Source of the DNA: Myxococcota bacterium
Lineage (GTDB): Bacteria; Myxococcota; XYA12-FULL-58-9; JALHOP01
Reading direction: 5' to 3'
Length of the DNA: 64,000 nucleotides
Assembly (NCBI GenBank): GCA_022842935.1
Contig: JALHOP010000005.1
Location: 275,307-339,306 of the forward strand
A program made the position numbers and the translations under genes. Under the pieces are notes generated by a model, which did not search any database, had not been told where the DNA came from, and saw only the letters and a list, made by a program, of their open reading frames with translations. Shown in pieces: positions 17,308-25,216 of the stretch (the stretch's first letter is position 1; each line of letters starts with the position of its first letter).

Positions 17308-18393
17308 TCAGTCGGCTAGGCGCACGCGGGCGCCGTCGCGAAGGTAGTAGGCTCCATCGGTGACGACGCGCTCGACGCCGTCGAGGCCGGCGGCGATGGC
17401 GATTTGGCGATCGTCGATGAAGTCGACGCGCACCGGAACGCGGTGGACGCTGTCGCCAACGAGCGCGAAGACCGAGCCTCGGTCCGCGTCGCCCTCGAGA
17501 AAGGCTTCGACCGGTACGAATGCAAGAGGGCGTCGCGCGCTGGGCGTGATGCGGACCGCGGCGCTCATGCCCGTGAGCAGACGGGGCGCGTCGTCGCCGA
17601 TGCGGAGCTCGACATCGAAGGTGCCGACATTTTCGCGCGCGGCGCCCGCGATCTCACTCACGGTGGCAGCAAGCTCCCGGTCCGGATAGGCGGCGAGGTG
17701 GACGAACGCCGGGTCGCCTTCCGCGATGCGAACCACGTCGCGGTCAGCGATAGCGGTACGGACCACGAAGCCGCGGCGGGCCGACGCGAAGTCGAAGATG
17801 GGCATGCCAGCCTGGACCAGCTCGTCAGGGTCGTGGTGGCGCCGCAAGACCCGCCCGTCGTCTGGCGCCGTGATTGCCGAGTAGCGCCGGTTGAACTCTG
17901 CGGCGCGGAGGGTCGCCCGGGCGACGTCGCGCGAGGTCTCGGCGTCTTGCCGCGCCTGGAGGGGCAGGGCGCGCTCTTCATAGAGAGTACCGACGCGTTC
18001 GAGGTCCCGCTCCGCTTTGGCGAGTGCATCGCGCGCCTGGCTGACCTGGGCATCGATCTCGGCCGTGTCGATGGTAGCAAGTAGCTGCCCAGCCTTTACG
18101 CTCTGACCGCTGTCGACCAAGACGCGGCGAATGAGGCCGCCCACCTTGAACGCTAGTGGCAGCTCGTCTTTGGCGGCGATGAGGCCGTTCGCGTGTAGCG
18201 GCTCGGCGGCGTCGCGGCGCTCGACGCTCGCGGCACGCACGAGGATGGGCTCACCGCCCGCGTCTACTCCGTCCGCTGAAGCAGAGGAGCAAGCCATCGC
18301 CATGGCAACCCAGACGGCCACTAGCCCGAAGACAACGAGCTTTGCGACCTCGAGCAGGGTCACATCGGGGCCATTGTCGTTGATTTCATTCAT
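17308..18393 (-). CDS. RND efflux periplasmic adaptor (membrane fusion protein)
   Basis: This is a 361-residue membrane fusion protein of the HlyD/AcrA type that links the RND pump to an outer-membrane channel. I chose ATG 18393 because AGGAGAG stands directly before it. The N-terminus has a hydrophobic helix ending in AMAC, a likely lipobox. The biotinyl-lipoyl half-motifs (GGLIRRVLVDSGQSVKAGQLLATID and the later TAPDDGRVLRRHHDPDELV) flank a helical hairpin rich in Ala and Glu. The beta-barrel and C-terminal strands follow. It is transcribed after tetR and before the pump, with a TetR-type palindrome in between. Confidence 0.9.
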   Translation of the reverse strand: MNEINDNGPDVTLLEVAKLVVFGLVAVWVAMAMACSSASADGVDAGGEPILVRAASVERRDAAEPLHANGLIAAKDELPLAFKVGGLIRRVLVDSGQSVKAGQLLATIDTAEIDAQVSQARDALAKAERDLERVGTLYEERALPLQARQDAETSRDVARATLRAAEFNRRYSAITAPDDGRVLRRHHDPDELVQAGMPIFDFASARRGFVVRTAIADRDVVRIAEGDPAFVHLAAYPDRELAATVSEIAGAARENVGTFDVELRIGDDAPRLLTGMSAAVRITPSARRPLAFVPVEAFLEGDADRGSVFALVGDSVHRVPVRVDFIDDRQIAIAAGLDGVERVVTDGAYYLRDGARVRLAD

Positions 18394-18424
18394 CAAACTC
18401 TCCTCTTGAACTGCGACTAGTTGC

Positions 18425-18437
18425 TGAACGGTGTTCA
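18425..18437. promoter_or_regulatory. Palindrome upstream of efflux adaptor, likely TetR operator
   Basis: TGAACGGTGTTCA is a perfect 13-base palindrome (arms TGAAC/GTTCA). It lies between the tetR stop and the adaptor gene, 31 bases upstream of its ATG. A near copy (11 of 13 bases) sits directly before tetR itself at 19092-19104. Shared boxes at both genes suggest the encoded TetR protein binds here; this is inference. Confidence 0.55.
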
Positions 18438-18459
18438 ATGCGCGGGCAAAAAAAGGGGG

Positions 18460-19089
18460 TCAGCTCGGGCCGACCGTGGTCTTACTCTCGAGGAAGCGCA
18501 TGAAGAACTCGTACGCTTGCCGCACCAGCGCGTGGCCTTGCCCCTCGGGGATCACGGGGCAGCGGCCGCGCAACACGAGTGAGGCCGCACCATGCACGAG
18601 GGACCACATGGCGTACGTCGCGCCCTCGAGCTCTCCGTTGGGCAAGTGACCAGCCGCCATGCAATCGCGGACAATGGTGCGCAAGAAGTCGTACGTACGC
18701 AGACCTTGATCCCATGCGCACTGCTCTTCGATGATCGGCATGATGCTGCGCGAGATGAACATCAGCTCGTAGAGCTGGGGGTTCTCGAACGCGAACTGCA
18801 GATAGGTCTCGCCGCAGCGACGTAGGCGCGCGAGCGGCGGCGACTTGGGGTCGATGGTGAGCTGCAAGGCATGGAGCTTGGCGAAGCCCTCTACATGCAG
18901 TGCGTACAGCAGCTCGGCCTTGTCCTTGTAGTACGAGTAGAGCGCGCCGGGGGTGTATTCGATGGCTTCGGCGAGCCGACGCATCGACACGTTCTCGACC
19001 CCTTCGCTCGTAAAGAGCCGCATGGCCGTCTCGCGAATCAAGGCCTGCATTTCGGTTCGCTCGCGCTGGCGACGCTCGGCGCTGGTCAT
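18460..19089 (-). CDS. TetR/AcrR-family transcriptional regulator
   Basis: This 209-residue regulator has the TetR helix-turn-helix at residues ~10-55 (IRETAMRLFTSEGVENVSMRRLAEAIEYTPGALYSYYKDKAELL). A ligand-binding helical domain follows, with YLQFAFENPQLYELMF near residue 95, typical of the WHG (TetR C-terminal 33) subgroup. It is first in the efflux block, so it most likely represses itself and the adaptor-pump genes until a pump substrate binds. The gene ends 66 bases before the adaptor ATG, with an operator-like palindrome in the gap. Confidence 0.9.
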   Translation of the reverse strand: MTSAERRQRERTEMQALIRETAMRLFTSEGVENVSMRRLAEAIEYTPGALYSYYKDKAELLYALHVEGFAKLHALQLTIDPKSPPLARLRRCGETYLQFAFENPQLYELMFISRSIMPIIEEQCAWDQGLRTYDFLRTIVRDCMAAGHLPNGELEGATYAMWSLVHGAASLVLRGRCPVIPEGQGHALVRQAYEFFMRFLESKTTVGPS

Positions 19090-19091
19090 CG

Positions 19092-19128
19092 TGAACAGTG
19101 TTTAATTATTGACCGGCGTTCTGTCAAT
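19092..19128 (-). promoter_or_regulatory. tetR promoter region with operator-like repeats
   Basis: Two elements occur just upstream of the tetR ATG. The first is TGAACAGTGTTTA (19092-19104), matching the adaptor-side palindrome at 11 of 13 positions. The second is a perfect inverted repeat ATTGAC-N9-GTCAAT (19108-19128), whose right arm read on the minus strand supplies a consensus -35 box, TTGACA (19127-19122). Seventeen bases further lies TAAACA, a weak -10 that overlaps the operator. A repressor on the operator would block this promoter. Function is inferred. Confidence 0.5.
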
Positions 19129-19215
19129 GGGTCTTCAACAGGCGAATCGTTGTAGCCAACCCGCGCGTGCCCATGCTACCGCCTCCCGCACACTATTCAT
19201 CGTGTTGGAGTCCAC

Positions 19216-21576
19216 GTGGCCGCTCACCAGCTCGAGGCTGAAGGCAAGGCGTCGTCGCACCAAGACCCCTCGGGCTTCAAGCCCTTCATTGCCCCTGAAG
19301 ACAACGTCACCGAGCTGACGGTACGGGCGCTGGTCATCGGTTCGTTGCTCGGCGTGATCTTCGCGGCGTCGTCGGTCTACCTGGGCTTGAAGGTCGGGCT
19401 CACTGTTTCGGCGTCCATTCCGGTCGCGGTTTTGTCGATCACGCTATTCCGCTGGCTCGCCAAGGCCATCGGCTTGAAGCCGGCCACCATCCTCGAGAAC
19501 AACATCGTTCAGACCGCTGGCTCGGCGGGTGAGTCACTCGCTGCGGGCGTCGCCTTCACACTGCCCTCGTTGCTCATCATGGGCGGAGACCTCGAGGCGT
19601 CGCGCATCATGCTGGTCGCCATGCTCGGTGGTCTCATCGGTGTGCTCATGATGATTCCGCTGCGCCACGGACTCATCGTCAAGGAGCACGGCAAGCTTTC
19701 GTATCCCGAGGGCACCGCTTGCGCGGACGTGCTCATCGTCGGTGAGCAGGGCGGTACGCAGGCGAAGATGGTTTTCGTCGGTTTCTTCGTGGGCCTCGTC
19801 TACTCAGTGCTCAACCTCATCAACAAGTTGTGGGCCGACGTCTCCGCGTTCAGCATCACCTTCTGGGGGCGCTTGAAAGGCGGCTCGGTTGCCTTCGAGG
19901 TCTCGCCACCGATGCTCGGCGTCGGCTACATCATCGGCCCGCGGGTCGCTTCGAACATGATGGCGGGCGGCGTGCTCGCGTTCTTGGTGCTCGTGCCGCT
20001 CATCCACTTGTTCGGTGACGGCATGACAACGCCGCTTTACCCGGAAGCGACGCGCCTCATCAGCACCATGACGCCAGGCCAGATCCGCAACACGTACATC
20101 CTATACATTGGTGCCGGTGCTGTCGCGACCAGCGGCTTTATCGCATTGGCTCGCTCGCTCCCGACGATCGTTGGCGCCTTCAAGGGAGGCATCGCGAGCA
20201 TGAAGGCGGGCCGCGCCGGAGCTCCAGTCGTTGCTGCGCCAAAGCGGACAGAACGTGACCTGCCCATCATGCTCGTCGTCGGCGGCTCCGCCGTCTTGAT
20301 CTTCGCTATCTGGCTCGCGCCAGTGCTCGAGATCAACTTGGTCTCAGCCGTCCTGATCCTGCTCTTCGGCTTCTTCTTCGTCACTGTGTCGAGCCGCATT
20401 ACCGGTGAGATCGGCTCATCGTCGAACCCCATTTCGGGCATGACCGTCGCAACACTCCTCATCACCTGCGGCCTTTTCGTCCTCATCGGCTGGACGGGGG
20501 TCGACTACAAACCGATGGCATTGACCACCGCGGCGCTCGTTTGCGTCGCTGCTTCAAACGGCGGGACCATCTCGCAGGACTTGAAGACGGGCTTTCTGAT
20601 CGGGGCGACACCCAAATACCAGCAGATCGCCATCGCGGTCGGCGTCGTCGTGAGCGCCGTGGTCATCGGGTTCGTGCTCTTGCTGCTCAACCAGGGGCAT
20701 ACCACCTACAAGCCGGTGAGCATCCCCGGAGTCACCGTCGACGTGAGTCGCGACGCCATGGCCACTGGCCCAGACGGCCAGAGCTACCATGTGCACTATG
20801 TGCGCGAGGAGATGGCAGGGGTCGAGCGCGGCAAGTACCTCGCCGACGCGAGCGGTGTCCTGCAGTTCCTCGTCGACCCCGGAGTCTGCGGCACCTTCCC
20901 GTTCCGCCTCGAAGAAAAGAGTTTCGCTGGCACTGCGTTGACCGTTCCAGCGGATGCACCTGCCGAGTTGGGCATCGATCACAATAGCTACCGCGTCGTC
21001 GATCTCAAGGAAGGTGTGGGTCCTGTGCCAGCCGGCCGCTACCTGACGACCGACGCCGGCGAGGTCCGCTACGTCGCAGCCGACCTTTGGAAGTTCGATG
21101 CCCCCAAGGCGCAGCTCTTCCGCCTCATCATCGACGGAACCCTGGGCGGCAAACTGCCCTGGGGACTGGTGCTCATCGGCGTCTTCTTCGCCTTGCTCTG
21201 CGAGCTTCTTGGCCTCGGCAACGCCTCGCTCGCGTTTGCCGTGGGCCTCTATCTGCCCATCTCGACCTCAGCGGGTATCTTCGCGGGCGGCATCGTTCGC
21301 TGGCTCGTCGACCGTAAGCGCAAGGACATGTCGGCCGCTGAAGCGGAGTTCTCGCCAGGTGTGCTCATGGCCTCGGGCCTCATCGCCGGGGGCGCCATCG
21401 CGGGCGTCATCCAGTCGGTCATCACGTTCTACGAGAAGGACAACGCCTTCGACATGAGCGGTCTGCTCGGGGGCCTCGCTCGCAACCACGACTGGTGGCC
21501 GATGACCATGTTCGTGATGATGGCGGCGGCACTCTATTGGATTGGTGTGAAGAGGGAGCCCGGCGCCAAGACGTAG
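19216..21576 (+). CDS. OPT-family oligopeptide transporter with soluble insertion
   Basis: This 786-residue oligopeptide transporter (OPT family) takes up peptides or metal-peptide conjugates with protons. The GTG at 19216 has GGAG six bases before it. The OPT hallmarks are clear: SVYLGLKVGLTVSASIPVAV near residue 60, ILENNIVQTAGSAGES near 95, SYPEGTACADVL near 160 and the late LPWGLVLIGVFFALL. About sixteen hydrophobic segments are present. Residues ~497-625 are a hydrophilic insertion between membrane segments. It contains two similar stretches, RGKYLADASGVLQFLVD (from ~538) and AGRYLTTDAGEVRYVA (from ~606), that look like a duplicated beta motif. The insertion is not part of the OPT core as I know it. 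Confidence 0.85.
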   Translation: MAAHQLEAEGKASSHQDPSGFKPFIAPEDNVTELTVRALVIGSLLGVIFAASSVYLGLKVGLTVSASIPVAVLSITLFRWLAKAIGLKPATILENNIVQTAGSAGESLAAGVAFTLPSLLIMGGDLEASRIMLVAMLGGLIGVLMMIPLRHGLIVKEHGKLSYPEGTACADVLIVGEQGGTQAKMVFVGFFVGLVYSVLNLINKLWADVSAFSITFWGRLKGGSVAFEVSPPMLGVGYIIGPRVASNMMAGGVLAFLVLVPLIHLFGDGMTTPLYPEATRLISTMTPGQIRNTYILYIGAGAVATSGFIALARSLPTIVGAFKGGIASMKAGRAGAPVVAAPKRTERDLPIMLVVGGSAVLIFAIWLAPVLEINLVSAVLILLFGFFFVTVSSRITGEIGSSSNPISGMTVATLLITCGLFVLIGWTGVDYKPMALTTAALVCVAASNGGTISQDLKTGFLIGATPKYQQIAIAVGVVVSAVVIGFVLLLLNQGHTTYKPVSIPGVTVDVSRDAMATGPDGQSYHVHYVREEMAGVERGKYLADASGVLQFLVDPGVCGTFPFRLEEKSFAGTALTVPADAPAELGIDHNSYRVVDLKEGVGPVPAGRYLTTDAGEVRYVAADLWKFDAPKAQLFRLIIDGTLGGKLPWGLVLIGVFFALLCELLGLGNASLAFAVGLYLPISTSAGIFAGGIVRWLVDRKRKDMSAAEAEFSPGVLMASGLIAGGAIAGVIQSVITFYEKDNAFDMSGLLGGLARNHDWWPMTMFVMMAAALYWIGVKREPGAKT

Positions 21577-21585
21577 GTCGTTGGT

Positions 21586-23499
21586 TTACGGGCAGACGCA
21601 ATCTGGGGCAGGCGTGGCTTCGATCTCGGGTTGCGTTGTCAGGGCCGCGAGCTCTCCAGGGCTCAAGCGAGCGCCCGCGCGCCAAGCGTCGGCGCGCTTT
21701 GGGTCGTTTTGTTGCCAGGCTGCATACATGCGCGCGCGCGTCGCCTCGCGTGTCTTGGCGTCGGCGATCTGGTCGACGTACCCCATGGCCGTCTCGGGGT
21801 CCTCGTAAAGCGAGTTCTCGCCGAGCTCTTGGTAGGCCGTGTCGCGGTTCTTGCCACGTGGTAGACCACTCGCCCAGGCTGCGGCTCGTCGCGGGTCGTT
21901 TGCGGCCCATACGCTCACCACTTGGTCGAAGCTACCTTGGCCTCCTCGGCCTTGCTGCATGGCCCACTCGACCGCCGACTGCGGATCGGTCGACGCCCAG
22001 GTGAGCGCGAGGTCGCGTTTGGCGGCCTCGTCGCCGCGTGACTCCACCCAGGCTGCCGCGGCGACGGGGTCAGCATCGGCCCAGGTCGACGCGATCATGC
22101 TGGAGGCTTGCTGCTTGGCTTCGCCGTCAGGGAGACGTTCCACCCAGCGTACGGCCGCCTGCGGGTCCATCTCGGTCCATGAGCGCGCAATGTCGGCGGT
22201 TGCGCGACTCAACGTGGGCGCATCGTCGAGCTCAGTGAGGGCTTCGGCGGCCGCCATGGGATTGGTGCGGGCGAGCGAGCCGATGACGCTGGCAACGACT
22301 TCGTCTTTCTCCCTCCCCGCGGGAAGGTCTTGGGCGGAACGCCATGCAAGCTCCGGCTCGCGGTCCGCCCAAGCTGAAATTACGGTCGCCATGTTGCGGC
22401 TGCGCTGTTTGGGGTCGTCGATTGACCTGGCGAGCTCCAGCGCACTCGTCGGATCGTCGTATTGCACGCTACTAACGAGCCCCTCGAGTGCTAGGGTTCT
22501 GTCGTTGTCCTCGAGGCTCGCCGCCCAGCGTTTGGCTGCCTCGCGGTCCTGGCTCGCCCAGCGCATCGCCAGCGCGCCGATGATGCCGTCACGCTCCCTG
22601 CCGTCGTCGAGCTTCGCGATGTAGCTCGCCGCGAGGTCGGGACGCTCCGAGGCAACCGAGCCAAAAGCGGTCTGCAGCACGTCCGCCATGCCGCGCTCCG
22701 CGTTGTGCTTTACCGCCCAGTCGAGAGCGGCGGCCGGGTCGTTCTCGACCCAGCCCGACATAATCGACTCGAGGGCCTGGTTGCGGTTCTTGCCCTCGGG
22801 CATCGTCATTGCGGCTTTCAGCGCACTGTCGAGATCGTTCCGGGCCCAGGTCGCGAAGATGGCTCTCGACTCGGCTGCGGCATTGCCCGGAGGCAGCGTC
22901 GCGGCGACGCGGAGCGCGCGCTCCGGATCGACCTGCGCCGTCGCAGCTAGCACGACCGCGGCACACTGCGTGCGCAGGGGACCAGGCGAGAGGCCATCGA
23001 CGAACTTCGACGCCGCAGTGAGATCCGCATCGGCCCAAGAGTGAAACGTCGTGCCGACGCCAAGGGCTTGAACCCCGAGATCCGTAACCGATGCACTATG
23101 GCGGACGGCGGCCTCCGGGTCGCCTTCGGCCCACATGTCGAGCACCATTACGTACAGCCCTTGGATCGAGTTGTCGTGGGCGAGCGGCGCGAGCTTAGGC
23201 GCAAGCTCCGGGCCATCGGCTGGCTCGATGTGCTGCACGATTTCCATGGCGGCCTCGCGGCGTTTGGCGAGGCTCGGGATGCGCGTGAGCTCGCTGACCG
23301 CCTGCATGACGCGCTCGACGGTCCATATCTCGGGCGGCGCTTCGTTCGGAGCTCCGTCTGGGCCAATGGCGGGATGCGGGGCCCATCGACTCGCGTGGGT
23401 CGGTCTTACCTCACGGGCGCGCTTGTGCGCCGGCCAAAGGAAATGACCAGCGACGAAGCCTACCGCGAGGGCCACCGCGGCGAGGACGACGTGTTTCAT
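21586..23499 (-). CDS. Membrane-anchored alpha-solenoid protein with ~16 W..DP..A repeats
   Basis: This is a 637-residue protein. I start it at ATG 23499, where MKHVVLAAVALAVGFVAGHF forms one N-terminal membrane anchor; the upstream extension has no such feature. From about residue 110 to 620 it is built of roughly sixteen helical repeats of 28-36 residues. The core pattern is W-A-x-x-D-P-x-x-A-x-x-W-x-x-x-L-P-x-G-x-x-R, for example WTEMDPQAAVRWVERLPDG and WAANDPRRAAAWASGLPRG. This resembles TPR/Sel1-like solenoids used for protein binding. The C-terminus ends DCVCP. No catalytic motif is visible. It is divergent from the M49-like peptidase gene. Function unknown; a periplasmic scaffold is plausible. 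Confidence 0.65.
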   Translation of the reverse strand: MKHVVLAAVALAVGFVAGHFLWPAHKRAREVRPTHASRWAPHPAIGPDGAPNEAPPEIWTVERVMQAVSELTRIPSLAKRREAAMEIVQHIEPADGPELAPKLAPLAHDNSIQGLYVMVLDMWAEGDPEAAVRHSASVTDLGVQALGVGTTFHSWADADLTAASKFVDGLSPGPLRTQCAAVVLAATAQVDPERALRVAATLPPGNAAAESRAIFATWARNDLDSALKAAMTMPEGKNRNQALESIMSGWVENDPAAALDWAVKHNAERGMADVLQTAFGSVASERPDLAASYIAKLDDGRERDGIIGALAMRWASQDREAAKRWAASLEDNDRTLALEGLVSSVQYDDPTSALELARSIDDPKQRSRNMATVISAWADREPELAWRSAQDLPAGREKDEVVASVIGSLARTNPMAAAEALTELDDAPTLSRATADIARSWTEMDPQAAVRWVERLPDGEAKQQASSMIASTWADADPVAAAAWVESRGDEAAKRDLALTWASTDPQSAVEWAMQQGRGGQGSFDQVVSVWAANDPRRAAAWASGLPRGKNRDTAYQELGENSLYEDPETAMGYVDQIADAKTREATRARMYAAWQQNDPKRADAWRAGARLSPGELAALTTQPEIEATPAPDCVCP

Positions 23500-23569
23500 G
23501 TGACGAGACGATAACATGCGGACGCGCGACTTGACTCCTGTCGCGGCGGCGGCCCAGATCCGGACCGCC

Positions 23570-25216
23570 ATGATGAATATTCTCTTGCCGCTTGCGTTGC
23601 TTGGCGCGCCCGATGTCTCGGCGCTCAACAAGATGTCCGCGCGCTTCGCGCCCGTCGAGCTGAAGGTCGACGTCTCGGCCCTGCCCGCGAGCGAGAGGGC
23701 TGTGCTCGCCAAGCTCGTGCAGGCCTCGCGCATCATTGACTCTCTGTTTCTGCGGCAGGTGTGGGGAGGCAATAGCGGGTTGTTGCTCGAGCTGATGCGC
23801 GACACGTCGGCCGCCGGCAAAGCGAGGCTCGACTACTTCTTGCTCAACAAGGGCCCATGGTCGCGGCTCGACAACGAGATGGCCTTCGTGGACGGCGTCG
23901 GTGAGAAGCCGCACGCTGCGGCGTTTTATCCTGCCCGGGCCACCAAAGACGAGCTCGAGGCATGGTTCAAGGCGTTGCCAGAGGCGGAGCGCAAGAGCGC
24001 GCAAGGCTTCTTCACGACCATCCGACGTTTGCCCAACGGAAAGCTGACAAGCATTCCTTACAGCGTCGAATACCAACCCGAGCTGCACCAGGTGGCGGCG
24101 CTGCTCATGCAAGCGGCGGATCTGACGACGCAACCCTCTCTGAAGAACTACCTGACCGCGCGGGCGGCCGCCTTGCTCTCCAACGACTACTACGCAAGCG
24201 ACGTCGCCTGGATGGAGCTGGACGCCACGGTCGAGCCGACCATTGGCCCGTACGAGGTCTACGAAGATGGGTGGTTCAACGCCAAGGCCGCCTTCGAGTC
24301 GTTCGTTACTGTCCGCGATGACGCCGAGACCGCCAAGCTCGCGAAGCTCTCCGGGGAACTGCAGGGCCTCGAGAACGAGCTGCCCATCGACCCCAAGTAC
24401 CGTAACGCAAAGCTTGGGGCGCTGGCGCCGATTCGGGTGGTGAACTCCATCTTCGGGGCCGGCGACGCCAACCGGGGGGTCCAGACGGCCGCGTTCAATC
24501 TGCCCAACGACGAGCGCGTCACGAAGGAGAAGGGCGCTAAACGCGTCATGCTCAAGAACGTTCAAGAAGCGAAGTTTGCCAAGGTCCTCACCCCCATCGC
24601 GCGCATCGCTTTGTCGCCCGCAGATCGGTCGCGCGTCGCCTTCGACGCTTTCTTCACGCACATCCTGATGCATGAGCTCATGCACGGTCTCGGACCGCAC
24701 GACATCCAGGTGAACGGAAAGCCGTCGACCGTGCGCGCCGAGCTCAAGGAGCTCTACAGCCCCATCGAGGAGGCTAAAGCGGACATCTCCGGCCTGTGGG
24801 CCATGCAGAGGCTCATCGACAAAGGCGCGCTACCCAAGGATCTCGAGCGTAGCATGTATGTCACTTACCTCGCGTCGAGCTTTCGCTCGGTGCGGTTCGG
24901 CTTGAGCGAAGCGCATGGCAAGGGAGTCGCCATGCAGCTCAATGCGTTACTGGACGCGGGCGCCTTCGTCGTAAAGGGCAATGCGTTCACCGTCGACGAC
25001 ACGAAGGTGAAGGATGCGGTGCGAGACCTCACCACCAAGCTCATGACCATTCAGGCCACCGGAGACAGGGCTGCTGCGGCGTCGCTCCTCGAGAGGCAGG
25101 CCGTCATCCGTCCCGAAGTGAAGAAGGTCCTCGACCAGCTCGCCAGTGTACCTGTCGATATCGCGCCGAAGTTCGTCACCGCCGAGAAGCTCGTGCTCGA
25201 GGCTACACCGAAGTGA
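23570..25216 (+). CDS. M49 (dipeptidyl peptidase III-like) zinc peptidase
   Basis: This is a 548-residue protein if started at ATG 23570, which gives a short signal-like MMNILLPLALLGAPDVSA; an ATG at 23516 is possible. The zinc site is HELMH at residues 368-372 followed by GLGPH. The second motif EEAKAD at 400-405 supplies the third ligand, matching the EECRAD motif of dipeptidyl peptidase III. Classical DPP III has HExxGH with one extra residue; this protein has plain HExxH, as in the DPP III-like domains fused to some plant Nudix enzymes. The upstream helical domain (residues 30-300) fits the family. It is probably exported. It overlaps the amidohydrolase gene by 4 bases. Confidence 0.7.
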   Translation: MMNILLPLALLGAPDVSALNKMSARFAPVELKVDVSALPASERAVLAKLVQASRIIDSLFLRQVWGGNSGLLLELMRDTSAAGKARLDYFLLNKGPWSRLDNEMAFVDGVGEKPHAAAFYPARATKDELEAWFKALPEAERKSAQGFFTTIRRLPNGKLTSIPYSVEYQPELHQVAALLMQAADLTTQPSLKNYLTARAAALLSNDYYASDVAWMELDATVEPTIGPYEVYEDGWFNAKAAFESFVTVRDDAETAKLAKLSGELQGLENELPIDPKYRNAKLGALAPIRVVNSIFGAGDANRGVQTAAFNLPNDERVTKEKGAKRVMLKNVQEAKFAKVLTPIARIALSPADRSRVAFDAFFTHILMHELMHGLGPHDIQVNGKPSTVRAELKELYSPIEEAKADISGLWAMQRLIDKGALPKDLERSMYVTYLASSFRSVRFGLSEAHGKGVAMQLNALLDAGAFVVKGNAFTVDDTKVKDAVRDLTTKLMTIQATGDRAAAASLLERQAVIRPEVKKVLDQLASVPVDIAPKFVTAEKLVLEATPK

